A stretch of 64,000 bases of DNA from contig NZ_BAMX01000031.1 of NCBI RefSeq assembly GCF_000963965.1, positions 1 to 64,000 on the forward strand, read 5' to 3'. Both the position numbers and the translations under genes were made by a program. Origin of the DNA: Acetobacter orientalis (GTDB lineage: Bacteria; Pseudomonadota; Alphaproteobacteria; Acetobacterales; Acetobacteraceae). The notes below the pieces were generated by a model. The model had not been told where the DNA came from. It saw only the letters and a list, made by a program, of their open reading frames with translations, and did not search any database. Every line of letters begins with the position of its first letter. Positions within the stretch are counted from its first letter, which is position 1. Positions 28,027-35,869 of this stretch are shown one piece after another.

Positions 28027-28307
28027 TTCTGACTATTGAATATACTCAAACTATATAGTGGCATTTTTAAATATAAATATATTAATTTTTTATTAACGTT
28101 GTGCCGGTGATATTAATGCTTCTCGTAGATGATGAGATATATAAACTTAAATGCGCATACGTTTAGAAAAACGCTGCATTATTAAAAAACGGTAATTTTT
28201 TATAAAAACATTACGGATAAGGGGTGTAGAATATAATTTCTATTTATTTATATACAAAAAAATGTTAAAATAAGGAATATTTCCACAATTAGAAAATTTG
28301 AATTTCT

Positions 28308-29618
28308 ATGAGCTCTTCTTTAAATCACTACTCTCCAACAATCTACAAAGCCCTTAGACCAGACACTCAAGCACAACTTCATGCGATTGTTAGTCGAGAG
28401 GCCTCATGCTTGGCTTCCACATTTTATAGTTATTTTCTTAGGTCTGAAGATGCCGCTCCTTTTCTTTCCCATGATACGGTGCATCAGCGCTTAAAGAGTT
28501 CTATGGAACTTTGGATAAAAAATATTTTTGATCCTCAATTTAGTGATATTGATGAAATAGCACAGAAAAAAATAGGAAAAGTGCATGCCCATCTGGGCAT
28601 TCCTATTAATTTAGTTTTAAAAGGAGCTATCCTTCTTAAAACTGAGCTAGGCACATGCCTCATGCAGGAAATGCATGATCCACTTCAGTTGTCTGATGCC
28701 ATTCTTTTCTCGTGCAATAGAATAGATAAAGCAATGGCTCTTATGAGTGCATCGTATATCTCAGATACAAAGAAAAATGTTCAAGAGGCCGAAGCCTACA
28801 GAGCTATGTCTTTTGGACAAAATTTAGCTACGGAGAGGGAAGGGCAACTTGTAGCATTAATGGAATGGAGCCAATCGTTTCTTTTTGCTCTTATTACGCA
28901 TGAAAATATATTGCCTTCTTTATCTGGCTCAGCTTTGGGGTTATGGCTACGCCATCGCGCTGCCATATTATTTGGCGGCACCCCACAGTTAGTAGAACTA
29001 ACAAATAAAACCACACAATTCGATCAAGATTTTCTCTCTAAAGCACAAATTATTAATTCAGAAACCCAGCAAGCATTTACCATTAGGTTTCAGCAAGCTG
29101 TTGATGAAATAAAAAGCCTTTTAAGTGATCTTTTCAAAAATAATGACAAAACGACTGAGGGCGTTGACCCTCTTACAACTTTATTAAACCGGCGTTTTTT
29201 GTCTGCAATTTTATCTCGGGAAATTTCTATCGCTGTGCATGCCCGCATGCCACTCTCGGTAATTGTCCTGAATATTGATAATTTTTCTGAAATCAATAAA
29301 AATTTAGGCTCTCCGGCTGGTGATTCTGCTATAAAACAAGTTGCTGAATATTTGCAAAAAACCACGCGCCCTTCAGATTTTTTATTCAGATATAACCACG
29401 AAGAATTTCTTCTTGTTCTCGTCGAGATGAATACAGAAGGCGCTATACAACTAGGCAAGCGTATCAAATCCGACATTCAAAATAAAACGTTTTATACAGC
29501 AGACCTAACGAGCATTAATATTCACCTTTCTATTGGAGTTTCTAGCTACGATGGTCACCCAGACCATAATTTTTTAATAAAATGTGCAATAGAAAATTTA
29601 AAAAATGATATTATATGA
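28308..29618 (+). CDS. Globin-coupled GGDEF-domain protein with degenerate signature
   Basis: A 436-residue protein. Residues about 15-155 form a globin-coupled-sensor domain with the proximal haem histidine likely H93 (KIGKVHAHLGIPI). A middle linker (about 160-280) is followed by a GGDEF domain (about 285-436). The domain keeps DPLTTLLNRR, D324 and the RxxD product-binding I-site (R354-D357), but the GGDEF signature reads NHEEF (363-367). Related DosC-like proteins make cyclic di-GMP under oxygen control. Here loss of both glycines may have removed catalysis and left an oxygen-linked c-di-GMP receptor. That is an inference. Confidence 0.85.
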   Translation: MSSSLNHYSPTIYKALRPDTQAQLHAIVSREASCLASTFYSYFLRSEDAAPFLSHDTVHQRLKSSMELWIKNIFDPQFSDIDEIAQKKIGKVHAHLGIPINLVLKGAILLKTELGTCLMQEMHDPLQLSDAILFSCNRIDKAMALMSASYISDTKKNVQEAEAYRAMSFGQNLATEREGQLVALMEWSQSFLFALITHENILPSLSGSALGLWLRHRAAILFGGTPQLVELTNKTTQFDQDFLSKAQIINSETQQAFTIRFQQAVDEIKSLLSDLFKNNDKTTEGVDPLTTLLNRRFLSAILSREISIAVHARMPLSVIVLNIDNFSEINKNLGSPAGDSAIKQVAEYLQKTTRPSDFLFRYNHEEFLLVLVEMNTEGAIQLGKRIKSDIQNKTFYTADLTSINIHLSIGVSSYDGHPDHNFLIKCAIENLKNDII

Positions 29619-29825
29619 ATAATGTTTTCTTTATTCGTCAAGTGACTCATACAAGCACCTTATGTTTATGGAAATTTTAGAATAGAGAGTATTTAGTTTA
29701 ACATCGTTACAGGCTTTTATTGTCGGGGCGTATGAATGTTAATTATTAAAATTACTATATGATGGTAGCAGAGTAATATTTTAATCCGTTTAGATTGATA
29801 GATGTAAAAATAATATTACCTTTAT

Positions 29826-29845
29826 ACCTTTCAGGGAAGGTTTTT
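29826..29845 (+). terminator. Weak terminator candidate
   Basis: ACCTT-TCAGGG-AAGGT followed by five T, about 210 bases after the globin-GGDEF gene. The stem is only 5 bp. Nothing else is recognisable in 29619-29934. Confidence 0.3.
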
Positions 29846-29934
29846 ATGGAATTATAAGGTGAAGAATTTTAAATTATATTTTTATAATATCTAATAAAGC
29901 AACCGAGAACCATAACTCCCTGAAAAAGGGAATA

Positions 29935-29985
29935 TGGTGGGCGCGACAGGGATTGAACCTGTGACCCCCGCCGTGTGAAGGCGAT
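29935..29985 (-). other. attL: 3' half of a tRNA-Val(CAC) gene
   Basis: On the minus strand the sequence runs from the anticodon arm (UCGCC-UUCACAC-GGCGG, anticodon CAC) through the T-arm (GGTTCAATCC) to CGCCCACCA. The 5' half (acceptor strand, D-arm) is absent. The 3' end faces the host flank on the left, and the integrase begins 31 bp to the right. This is the duplicated core left when a phage inserts into the 3' end of a tRNA. The intact tRNA should lie on the minus strand at the right end of the prophage. Confidence 0.85.
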
Positions 29986-30015
29986 ATACACACATATTAA
30001 CTCATTGAAAAACAA

Positions 30016-31182
30016 TCACTTTCCTTGTGTTTCTACTTCTTGGCCCGGATATGGCACGCAATACTCAATTTCTGGCCAGTCTGTATAGCCCCACCATTGC
30101 AAAATCTGCTCACGATAGTGGTCTGGCATTTTCTTTGCATACCTCGTTACCATTGTTATGGTCTGCCAGCCTCCATCCTCCTTGAGCTTAAGAAGGTCTT
30201 TGTACGCACAATAGTGCCATGTAGCAAATGTATGCCTCAGGCAGTGCGGAGACATATCGGGAACGAACTGCCGCTTGGGCCACTTTTCGTTTTTTGGCGT
30301 CCAGACCCTTTCTGATCCCGGGAGTCCAGCGCGGCGATTCGCAAAAGCCCAAGCGGACTTAATCTGGCCGCCACCAGTCCGATTCGTATCAGAATACGAT
30401 TCTCCGACGGCCCACCTCATGATTCCATTTCGATCACGCCTCTTGACTGCTGGACGGAACACCCGACCATCGCGCCACGGTATCCCGCGTAACGCAATGA
30501 GCACCACTTTGGGTAAGTCAATATGCCGTTCATTTCCCTGCTTCTGCCAAACGACTGCCCTTGCTCCATCTAAATCAACATCCTGCCAATCTAGTTCCAG
30601 AGCCTCTGACATGCGGCAGCCTGTCGCTATAAGAAAGACGAGCAGGGGGCGAATATGCGGCGCAGCCTCATTAACTAAAGAGGTAGCCTCCTCTGGCCGC
30701 AAGAACTGCATTCTGACTTGTTCTACTTTGGGGCGCTCAAAAGCTGGTTTGTCGCACCAGCCACGAATGGCTGAAAATTCCAAAATTGCTCTGAGCGGCG
30801 TCAATACGGCTCTTATCTTGGTAGCAGCCTTTGCCTCGTTTCCTGCCGTGAGAATGGCGGAATAAGCGCCATCAAGGTCTTGCTGCTTTATAGTGTTGAT
30901 TTTCTTGCCCTTAAAGTGGGCTAGTAACCGTTCAATGTGAGTGATTGTTGTCGCGCTCCTTTGAGTCGCAGCGAGGTAGGCCGCCGCGGCTCGGTCAAAG
31001 GTTATTACTGCGCGCTTACCATAGACACTCTCTTGCCAGAGTTCCGTTTCTCTCTTTGCTCTGTAAGCCTCTGCCTGCTTTTGGTTATTAGTTCCTGTGC
31101 TTTCATATATGCTCTGTCCGCCGATGGTTCCGCGCACATAGAGCGTTTCACGGCCTGGGCGTTTGACGACTTTGAGCGACAT
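30016..31182 (-). CDS. int: Tyrosine-recombinase integrase
   Basis: A 388-residue phage integrase. An N-terminal arm-binding domain (about 1-60) and SAM-like core-binding domain (60-150) precede the catalytic domain with R190 (TGCRMSEAL), H313 and R316 (HCLRH), W339 and nucleophile Y348 (VTRYAK). The stop codon lies 31 bp from the tRNA fragment, the usual placement. Its start codon is embedded in the preceding gene, with a 178-bp overlap. Confidence 0.93.
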   Translation of the reverse strand: MSLKVVKRPGRETLYVRGTIGGQSIYESTGTNNQKQAEAYRAKRETELWQESVYGKRAVITFDRAAAAYLAATQRSATTITHIERLLAHFKGKKINTIKQQDLDGAYSAILTAGNEAKAATKIRAVLTPLRAILEFSAIRGWCDKPAFERPKVEQVRMQFLRPEEATSLVNEAAPHIRPLLVFLIATGCRMSEALELDWQDVDLDGARAVVWQKQGNERHIDLPKVVLIALRGIPWRDGRVFRPAVKRRDRNGIMRWAVGESYSDTNRTGGGQIKSAWAFANRRAGLPGSERVWTPKNEKWPKRQFVPDMSPHCLRHTFATWHYCAYKDLLKLKEDGGWQTITMVTRYAKKMPDHYREQILQWWGYTDWPEIEYCVPYPGQEVETQGK

Positions 31183-31376
31183 TCTAAGCTTTCAAGCAGA
31201 CGTGGGAAATCTTCCGCATAGACAATAATTCTCCTGCCAATGCGGCGGTGCGTGGGTTTGCCTTTGTGTTCTGGATGCTCTTTTAAGTGCTGAAGAATAA
31301 AAGTCCTCCCGACAATTCCTTTCAGCCTTTCCAAAACATCCGACAGCGTCATTAGGGCTGGCAATGCCTCACTCAT
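31005..31376 (-). CDS. Excisionase-like DNA-binding protein
   Basis: About 123 residues. ATG 31376 is chosen because GGGAGG lies 5 bases upstream. The N-terminal half (LPALMTLSDVLERLKG then GKPTHRRIGRRIIVYAEDF) has the form of a small winged-helix excisionase/AlpA-like domain that places a helix against a YAEDF-type wing. The C-terminal third overlaps the integrase gene by 178 bp in another frame and is lysine/arginine-rich. Position next to int supports a directionality-factor role, not proven. Confidence 0.6.
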   Translation of the reverse strand: MSEALPALMTLSDVLERLKGIVGRTFILQHLKEHPEHKGKPTHRRIGRRIIVYAEDFPRLLESLECRSKSSNAQAVKRSMCAEPSADRAYMKAQELITKSRQRLTEQREKRNSGKRVSMVSAQ

Positions 31377-31599
31377 CATCACCTCCCACGTCCACGGCTG
31401 GCGGGAGAACCGCCGTTGCTCTCCAAGCCGCCGCGTCTGCTGCTGCGAGGGCAATTTTGGCATCATCGCGCCAATATTCCTTGTCGCTATCAGACAGATC
31501 AGAATAATCGCAGATAGAAACAGATTTTTTTGATTCGACCTTGGTGCGTGTCTTATCAAAAAGTGCCCGCGCAGCAGCCTCAATTCTTGGGTCAGTCAT
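31369..31599 (-). CDS. Small phage protein, unknown function
   Basis: A 76-residue acidic, alanine-rich protein (MTDPRIEAAARALFDKT). The start at 31599 follows GGAGA; an ATG four codons earlier is less well placed. It overlaps the next gene by 8 bp and the preceding stop as ATGA. The pattern of helical IEAAARAL resembles small helper proteins in many alphaproteobacterial prophages. No function assigned. Confidence 0.6.
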   Translation of the reverse strand: MTDPRIEAAARALFDKTRTKVESKKSVSICDYSDLSDSDKEYWRDDAKIALAAADAAAWRATAVLPPAVDVGGDDE

Positions 31600-31859
31600 G
31601 GGTTTCTCCATTCTTCTAGTCTGGCCTGACTTTCATCTTTCCCGGACTTCCAGCCAGTTGAGTTGCATGCATGGCATTCAATATTCCCATCAAAAGCCTC
31701 CCCATCACATGATGGACACGATTGACATGGGCTTGGAGGGTAACAAACGTCCTTCTGGTGACCCTCATGAGCCTCGTCTATGTCAATAAGAACGCCATTG
31801 ATGCATTCAACATCACCGCGATCTAGCCAGCCATTTTTGCAATGTGCGCAATCATCCAT
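31596..31859 (-). CDS. Small cysteine-rich (zinc-ribbon-like) protein
   Basis: 87 residues with paired cysteines: CAHC near the N-terminus, CQSCPSC in the middle, and CHAC after it, arranged like a zinc-ribbon or DnaJ-type cysteine repeat. Start ATG 31859 follows GGGAGG with 7 bases between and overlaps the preceding stop as TGATG. Probably a metal-binding protein; role unknown. Confidence 0.62.
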   Translation of the reverse strand: MDDCAHCKNGWLDRGDVECINGVLIDIDEAHEGHQKDVCYPPSPCQSCPSCDGEAFDGNIECHACNSTGWKSGKDESQARLEEWRNP

Positions 31860-32149
31860 CACTCCACCTCCCGCGCTGCGTCGATGGCGTTACGTGCGGT
31901 TTCTTCCCGTAGCGAAAATTCAATGCCGCCAATCGTGACGCACCACCCATTATCGGCATCTTCCAGCACAACAGATCGGGTTTTCTCCAACCAATCCAAC
32001 CGCTCACTATCCCGCCCAATCTCCGCCCGCACTCGCTGTTCTGCTCTGCTCTCGGCTTCGAGGATGTGGGCGCGAAAATCACTGCGTGATAATGCTGTGT
32101 AAATATAATCATGATACAGGCTATCAATCTGCTCATCTCTCGTCCTCAT
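31859..32149 (-). CDS. Phage early protein, unknown function
   Basis: 96 residues starting MRTRDEQIDSLYHDYIY. The start is fixed by AGGAGG 6 bases upstream. Contains a charged helix and RLDWLEKTRSVVLEDADNGW, a segment common in small phage early proteins. It overlaps the reading frame upstream (32146-32346) as ATGA. No function assigned. Confidence 0.6.
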   Translation of the reverse strand: MRTRDEQIDSLYHDYIYTALSRSDFRAHILEAESRAEQRVRAEIGRDSERLDWLEKTRSVVLEDADNGWCVTIGGIEFSLREETARNAIDAAREVE

Positions 32150-32346
32150 GGCGCGCCTCCTAGGTTGCGGATAGCTTCTGCACACTCCTGTGCAGCGCAC
32201 ATACGCTCGTCGGCATAAACCCTCTCATCATCGCCATCCGCCTCTTAGCGCTGGTCATAATAGGCATTACTGACTTCTGTTGCGGCCTTCGCGCACCGTT
32301 CCCGCTCCCCCGCCAGCATCTCGGCTATTTGGGCGGGGGTGGTCAT
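32146..32346 (-). pseudogene. Small phage gene interrupted by an in-frame TAA
   Basis: ATG 32346 opens MTTPAQIAEMLAGERERCAK and continues to a TAA at 32245-32247 after 33 codons. The same frame then continues as clearly coding sequence (EADGDDERVYADERMCAAQE) to a TGA at 32146-32148 that overlaps the next start as ATGA. The total would be 66 codons. Coupling at both ends shows that this was one gene; the stop is a recent nonsense mutation, an assembly error, or a case of readthrough. Confidence 0.7.
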
Positions 32347-32807
32347 ATTGTTTGTTCCCATACAAATTTAGGATGTGCAGTAACGTCCTGATGGTCTCGC
32401 CCGATACGAGACTGCCAGTTTGCGGGATTGGCCCCCGTAGTCTGTGCTATTATACGCCAGCCAGATCCCCGCAATGATGCGCCGCTTTCTGATTGTAGCG
32501 TATATGTAATGAGTTTTTGCCACCCCAATGCTCTACAGGCCCGCCAAGCCGCCCCGTATAAAAATGAACAAGTGTTTTTAGGGGCGCTATCAATCACGCA
32601 GCATCTAGTCACTTCTGCCGTGAGGCCATCTTGCCTATGTCTGCTTACAGGGCGCCCTACAATTGCTACACCGACCATATTCTCACCATATCCAGCACCT
32701 AAAGCAAACAAGGCCCCTTGCGGCGGCTTATTGTGTCTGTGGTGTTCTCCCACAAAAGCAGATGCAGATTTTATCGTTACGGGGGCGAGGTATAATTTCC
32801 CCTTCAC
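32343..32807 (-). CDS. XF1762-family protein (GNAT-like)
   Basis: 154 residues. The pattern SASAFVGEHHRHNKPPQG, VGVAIVGRPVSR, EVTRCCV and FLYGAAWRACRALGWQKLITYTL matches the XF1762 family, a GNAT-related group common in prophages; function unknown. GTG 32807 is preferred to ATG 32834: it overlaps the upstream stop as GTGA and has GGAGA upstream, while the ATG start would overlap that gene by 31 bp. It ends in an ATGA overlap with the interrupted gene. Confidence 0.75.
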   Translation of the reverse strand: MKGKLYLAPVTIKSASAFVGEHHRHNKPPQGALFALGAGYGENMVGVAIVGRPVSRHRQDGLTAEVTRCCVIDSAPKNTCSFLYGAAWRACRALGWQKLITYTLQSESGASLRGSGWRIIAQTTGANPANWQSRIGRDHQDVTAHPKFVWEQTI

Positions 32808-32980
32808 GCCTTCTCTCCTGCGCGGGTGTTCCATGCGGCACCATCGTCAAAGCAAGACCTTGCGTATCGTGCCAACGCAGGGAGGTCATGAGATGATAGT
32901 TTCAGGGCTTTTTGTATTTCGAGCGCAGCAGCCTCTCCATACTCCCGCCCGTTTCGGGTGGGGCGAAGTTCCTCGCTCAT
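32804..32980 (-). CDS. Small phage protein (58 aa)
   Basis: MSEELRPTRNGREYGEAAAL opens a 58-codon frame that overlaps the previous stop as ATGA and the next start as GTGA. Tight coupling on both sides and a coherent helical sequence support it. No function can be given. Confidence 0.6.
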   Translation of the reverse strand: MSEELRPTRNGREYGEAAALEIQKALKLSSHDLPALARYARSCFDDGAAWNTRAGEKA

Positions 32981-33435
32981 GCCGCACCGCCTTTCAGGGC
33001 TTCGTCAATAAGCTCTATCTGTTCCTGATGCTGGTTGCGTCTCCATGCTCCTTGGGATGACGGTGGCTGCTTTGAGAGTGATTTATCTTCGCTTTCATGA
33101 AAGGTTTTTTGCTGAACAAGCGCCTCACGCAGCCGCGTAATCTCAGCATCACGGGCGGCTATCTGGGCGAGGGCGTCTGATTGGAGTACAACCCCATACT
33201 CCCGGTCATGTTGCCGATGTTTGTATAAAATCCAATGTGTGAGCGTATTGGTGTCAAATGGCCGATTATCGGTTATATAACCCACAACCTCCAACTCCCC
33301 GCCCGTGACAGGGGTGCCGAGGCAGGAAACTGCTTTTTCAAGTCCTCCCCCTAATCCATAAAATGTGTCAAACTGCTCTTCCTGCTCATCACTCAGCGGC
33401 AACCGCACGAACACGCCGGTGGGTTTATCGGTCAT
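32977..33435 (-). CDS. Phage protein with C-terminal coiled coil
   Basis: 152 residues. An N-terminal globular part (MTDKPTGVFVRLPLSDEQEE) is followed by a helical stretch ALAQIAARDAEITRLREALV, a typical short coiled coil found in many phage early proteins. ATGA overlaps on both sides. Function unknown. Confidence 0.6.
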   Translation of the reverse strand: MTDKPTGVFVRLPLSDEQEEQFDTFYGLGGGLEKAVSCLGTPVTGGELEVVGYITDNRPFDTNTLTHWILYKHRQHDREYGVVLQSDALAQIAARDAEITRLREALVQQKTFHESEDKSLSKQPPSSQGAWRRNQHQEQIELIDEALKGGAA

Positions 33436-34019
33436 GCGGCGGCTCCTTCGGCACGAAGGTGGAAATAAAGACGAGCGCAGGCGCGAACATCGACTAAGGC
33501 GTCATGCGCACCCTCAAGTTTCTCGCCGAAGAAGTGCTGTATGCATTCTTCCAGCTTTGGCGCTTTGGGCTTGTCGATACCAGCCGCGATCATGCGCGGC
33601 GTTGGCGGGAGGTTTACGATTGGCGCAGCAGCCTCCATCGTGTCGAAGGCTGGAGCATCAAGTTTCCAGCCCCGACCAAAGCGCTCAAACATGATATTGA
33701 TGATCTGGCTGTCAAATTTTTCATTGTGCGCCACAAGAAGGTCGGCTTTTTGGCTAAGGTCATAGAAAGCGGCCGCGACAACAGCCTCCCTAATGCCAAT
33801 CGCTTTAGCTTTATCTGTGGTAATGCCGTGGATAGCTGCCGCCCCAGCGGGAATTAACCAACCATCTGGGCGCACAATCAGATTGATGCAGGACAACTCA
33901 TTGCCAGCATTATCAGTAAGTAACGCAGCAAGCTGCACACAGCGGGGCTGGCGCTCAGAATTGAGTGGCGCGGAACGATCTGGCAGGCCAGTTGTTTCTG
34001 TGTCGTAAAAGAGGATCAT
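33432..34019 (-). CDS. DEDDh 3'-5' exonuclease (DnaQ-like)
   Basis: 195 residues with the full catalytic set: D6 and E8 (FYDTETTG), D103 (HNEKFD), H172 and D177 (AHDALVD). This is the DNA polymerase III epsilon/RNase T fold. It sits next to RecT in one operon, so it may act in phage recombination or DNA repair, possibly trimming ends for annealing. ATGA overlaps on both sides. Confidence 0.87.
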   Translation of the reverse strand: MILFYDTETTGLPDRSAPLNSERQPRCVQLAALLTDNAGNELSCINLIVRPDGWLIPAGAAAIHGITTDKAKAIGIREAVVAAAFYDLSQKADLLVAHNEKFDSQIINIMFERFGRGWKLDAPAFDTMEAAAPIVNLPPTPRMIAAGIDKPKAPKLEECIQHFFGEKLEGAHDALVDVRACARLYFHLRAEGAAA

Positions 34020-34822
34020 GCTACTGGCTCCTCGATTGGTGCCTCTGTGGCCTGCCGGTCGAACTCGGCGCGTTTGGCGGCGATCATGTCACGCACAGCG
34101 TCCTGTACGGCTTCTGGAATGGGGCGGCCAGCGTCGAAGGCTTTTTGAATTGTGCTTTCCCAGACTGTCCATTGATTATCGACTGAGAGTGCATCGGGGC
34201 AGCCCTCAAGCCGGTCGCTGAAAATCTGCTTATGGTCTATGGTTTTGGGCGGCTCTACGTGGCGGTGACGAGGGGTCACATCAATAGGGTCCGCAGGGAT
34301 GTCCTGCGCCTCTTCAGCCCCAATCAGGCCGCGCAGAACATCTGGGAATGCATCACGCAACGCAAAGCCGCGGGCTCGCATTTGTAGCATGCGGCGCGGG
34401 TACTGCTGCCATGGCCCTTGCTTGCTCCACAGGTTGGCCCGTTTTGCATCGGCGACACTAAATTCTCCGCGGACCTCGTCACCATCAACGCGGCGAACGA
34501 CGCAAACTGCCGCGAGGTTGTCGCCATCACCTTCAAAAATTTCTTTTACAGAAGAGCACTTGCCTGACCCTCGAACGAGGGCCAGCATTGCATCACCCCA
34601 TACACTCGGGCGCCCATTTATTACCGCGATATTTTGGATTGCCTGCATCGGCGCTAGACCCAATTCAGATCCCATTTGAACGGCAATCATGATGTTTTCT
34701 GGCTTACCTTTATAATCCTTGGGCATCAGATCAGATGCAGCCGCCATTTTTGCGAACCCAATCAATTCTTGGAAATTGTTTGGCTGCAAAACAGGGTTAT
34801 GTGTCGCTACTGCGTTGCTCAT
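34016..34822 (-). CDS. recT: RecT-family single-strand annealing protein
   Basis: 268 residues. The core includes IMIAVQMGSELGLAPMQAIQ, INGRPSVWGDAMLALVRG and QYPRRMLQMRARGFALRDAF, which are RecT/Redbeta-superfamily landmarks. The C-terminal third is variable. ATG 34822 is preferred, with AAGG 9 bases upstream; a GTG two codons earlier overlaps the previous stop as GTGA and is possible. It anneals homologous single strands during phage recombination. The partner nuclease may be the DEDDh exonuclease just downstream. Confidence 0.86.
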   Translation of the reverse strand: MSNAVATHNPVLQPNNFQELIGFAKMAAASDLMPKDYKGKPENIMIAVQMGSELGLAPMQAIQNIAVINGRPSVWGDAMLALVRGSGKCSSVKEIFEGDGDNLAAVCVVRRVDGDEVRGEFSVADAKRANLWSKQGPWQQYPRRMLQMRARGFALRDAFPDVLRGLIGAEEAQDIPADPIDVTPRHRHVEPPKTIDHKQIFSDRLEGCPDALSVDNQWTVWESTIQKAFDAGRPIPEAVQDAVRDMIAAKRAEFDRQATEAPIEEPVA

Positions 34823-34824
34823 TT

Positions 34825-35286
34825 TCACTCACCTTTCCTTGCGCTCACACGGAGAACTGGAGCGCCGCCATTCGATAGGGTCACGCCGGGCACATCGCCC
34901 TTGCGTGCCAATTTGTTCAGTTCAGTCTTATTCAGCTTGTCTGGCTGAGGCTCCCACAGGCCGGGCATTGCCGCCTTAAGCGCCGTTTCGTCAGTGATAA
35001 TGGCTGTCCGCGCTGCATCAGTCAGTGAGGCTTTCCAGTTCTGCGACTGCATGCCTGTCACGCCGTCCGCTTGCATTTGTTGCGCCAGTTCAGTGCGCAG
35101 TAATTCCCGTGCATACTTTGCGTGCCGCTCTAGATTTTCTAGAATACCAATCAGTTCTAGCGCCTCGTTGTCAGTTTTTGCCCCTTCTGCACGAATGGCC
35201 TTCATGCAATCCGACAGCGCCCGAAGGTCATCAACCAGATGCGTTGCATAAATTTGGTTAACTGCCTTAAAGATTGGATCAATCAT
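34825..35286 (-). CDS. Gp157-like phage protein
   Basis: 153 residues, largely helical with a central coiled coil (IGILENLERHAKYARELLRT) and a C-terminal part NKLARKGDVPGVTLSNG, resembling the siphovirus Gp157 family, which occurs beside recombination genes and has been linked to phage resistance in Streptococcus. Start ATG 35286 overlaps the previous stop as ATGA. Family assignment is by pattern only. Confidence 0.6.
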   Translation of the reverse strand: MIDPIFKAVNQIYATHLVDDLRALSDCMKAIRAEGAKTDNEALELIGILENLERHAKYARELLRTELAQQMQADGVTGMQSQNWKASLTDAARTAIITDETALKAAMPGLWEPQPDKLNKTELNKLARKGDVPGVTLSNGGAPVLRVSARKGE

Positions 35287-35471
35287 ACCACACACCCCAC
35301 CAAGCAAGGCGCATAAGCCGGAAAGCGCCTGACGCGCTCTAGCTCCACCATGTTCTCGCCATGTACACGCAAAGAATGTGCCTGCGCTGGCGTTATCGCG
35401 TTATTTGCAAGGCACTCTTTTGCTGCGGCAATAAGGGCAACCAGTTCGCTTCGTTCGCGGTCGCTGAGCAT
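35283..35471 (-). CDS. Small phage protein (62 aa)
   Basis: MLSDRERSELVALIAAAKEC; a helical protein of unknown function. ATG 35471 is set by GGAG 8 bases upstream and overlaps the preceding stop as TGATG; the in-frame GTG three codons earlier is less likely. Confidence 0.55.
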   Translation of the reverse strand: MLSDRERSELVALIAAAKECLANNAITPAQAHSLRVHGENMVELERVRRFPAYAPCLVGCVV

Positions 35472-35785
35472 CACACGCACTCCGCCAACTCACGCCGATA
35501 CTCAGTATGGCTTTGAGCGCGGCAAGAAGCACTTTCACTGTTCTGCTCTTGTAGTTTTGTTACTTCATGAACAATGCCACAAATTAGTTCATCAATATTT
35601 GCCAGCATGTCACTTGCGCCGTCTTCATTAGTGAAGTGTGCATCAAGTGCATTGTATGCTGATGAAAGCCCGATCACAGCGCGTTCGTAGTTTGTAATTT
35701 CCTGAGCCAAACTTGTGGGCAACTCATCTGTATCAAAAACTCCATCTCGCAGAGCTTTTGCATATGCGTAATGGTTTTCTGCCAT
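35471..35785 (-). CDS. Phage early protein, unknown function
   Basis: 104 residues (MAENHYAYAKALRDGVFDTD), helical and acidic with no recognised domain. AGGGAGAGA precedes the ATG. It is the first gene after an 85-bp gap that carries a hairpin and the GTGGCCGTGTT leader motif, so transcription or translation may be controlled there. Confidence 0.55.
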   Translation of the reverse strand: MAENHYAYAKALRDGVFDTDELPTSLAQEITNYERAVIGLSSAYNALDAHFTNEDGASDMLANIDELICGIVHEVTKLQEQNSESASCRAQSHTEYRRELAECV

Positions 35786-35819
35786 TTTTCATCTCTCCCT
35801 AGGGAAATCGTTCGCCGGT

Positions 35820-35854
35820 AACACGGCCACTTCACCGGGCCTCTGGGAGACCCG
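35820..35854 (-). promoter_or_regulatory. Leader element 1: hairpin plus GTGGCCGTGTT
   Basis: On the minus strand a hairpin (35836-35854, 8-bp stem with one mismatch) is followed 5 bases later by GTGGCCGTGTT (35820-35830), 34 bases before the ATG at 35785. The same arrangement occurs before the gene at 36928. Confidence 0.4.
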
Positions 35855-35869
35855 ATGCGTGCGGCGGTG

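Noticed and set aside
29935-29985. Functional tRNA gene
   Set aside because: Only the anticodon arm to the 3' end is present; the 5' half does not continue as tRNA.
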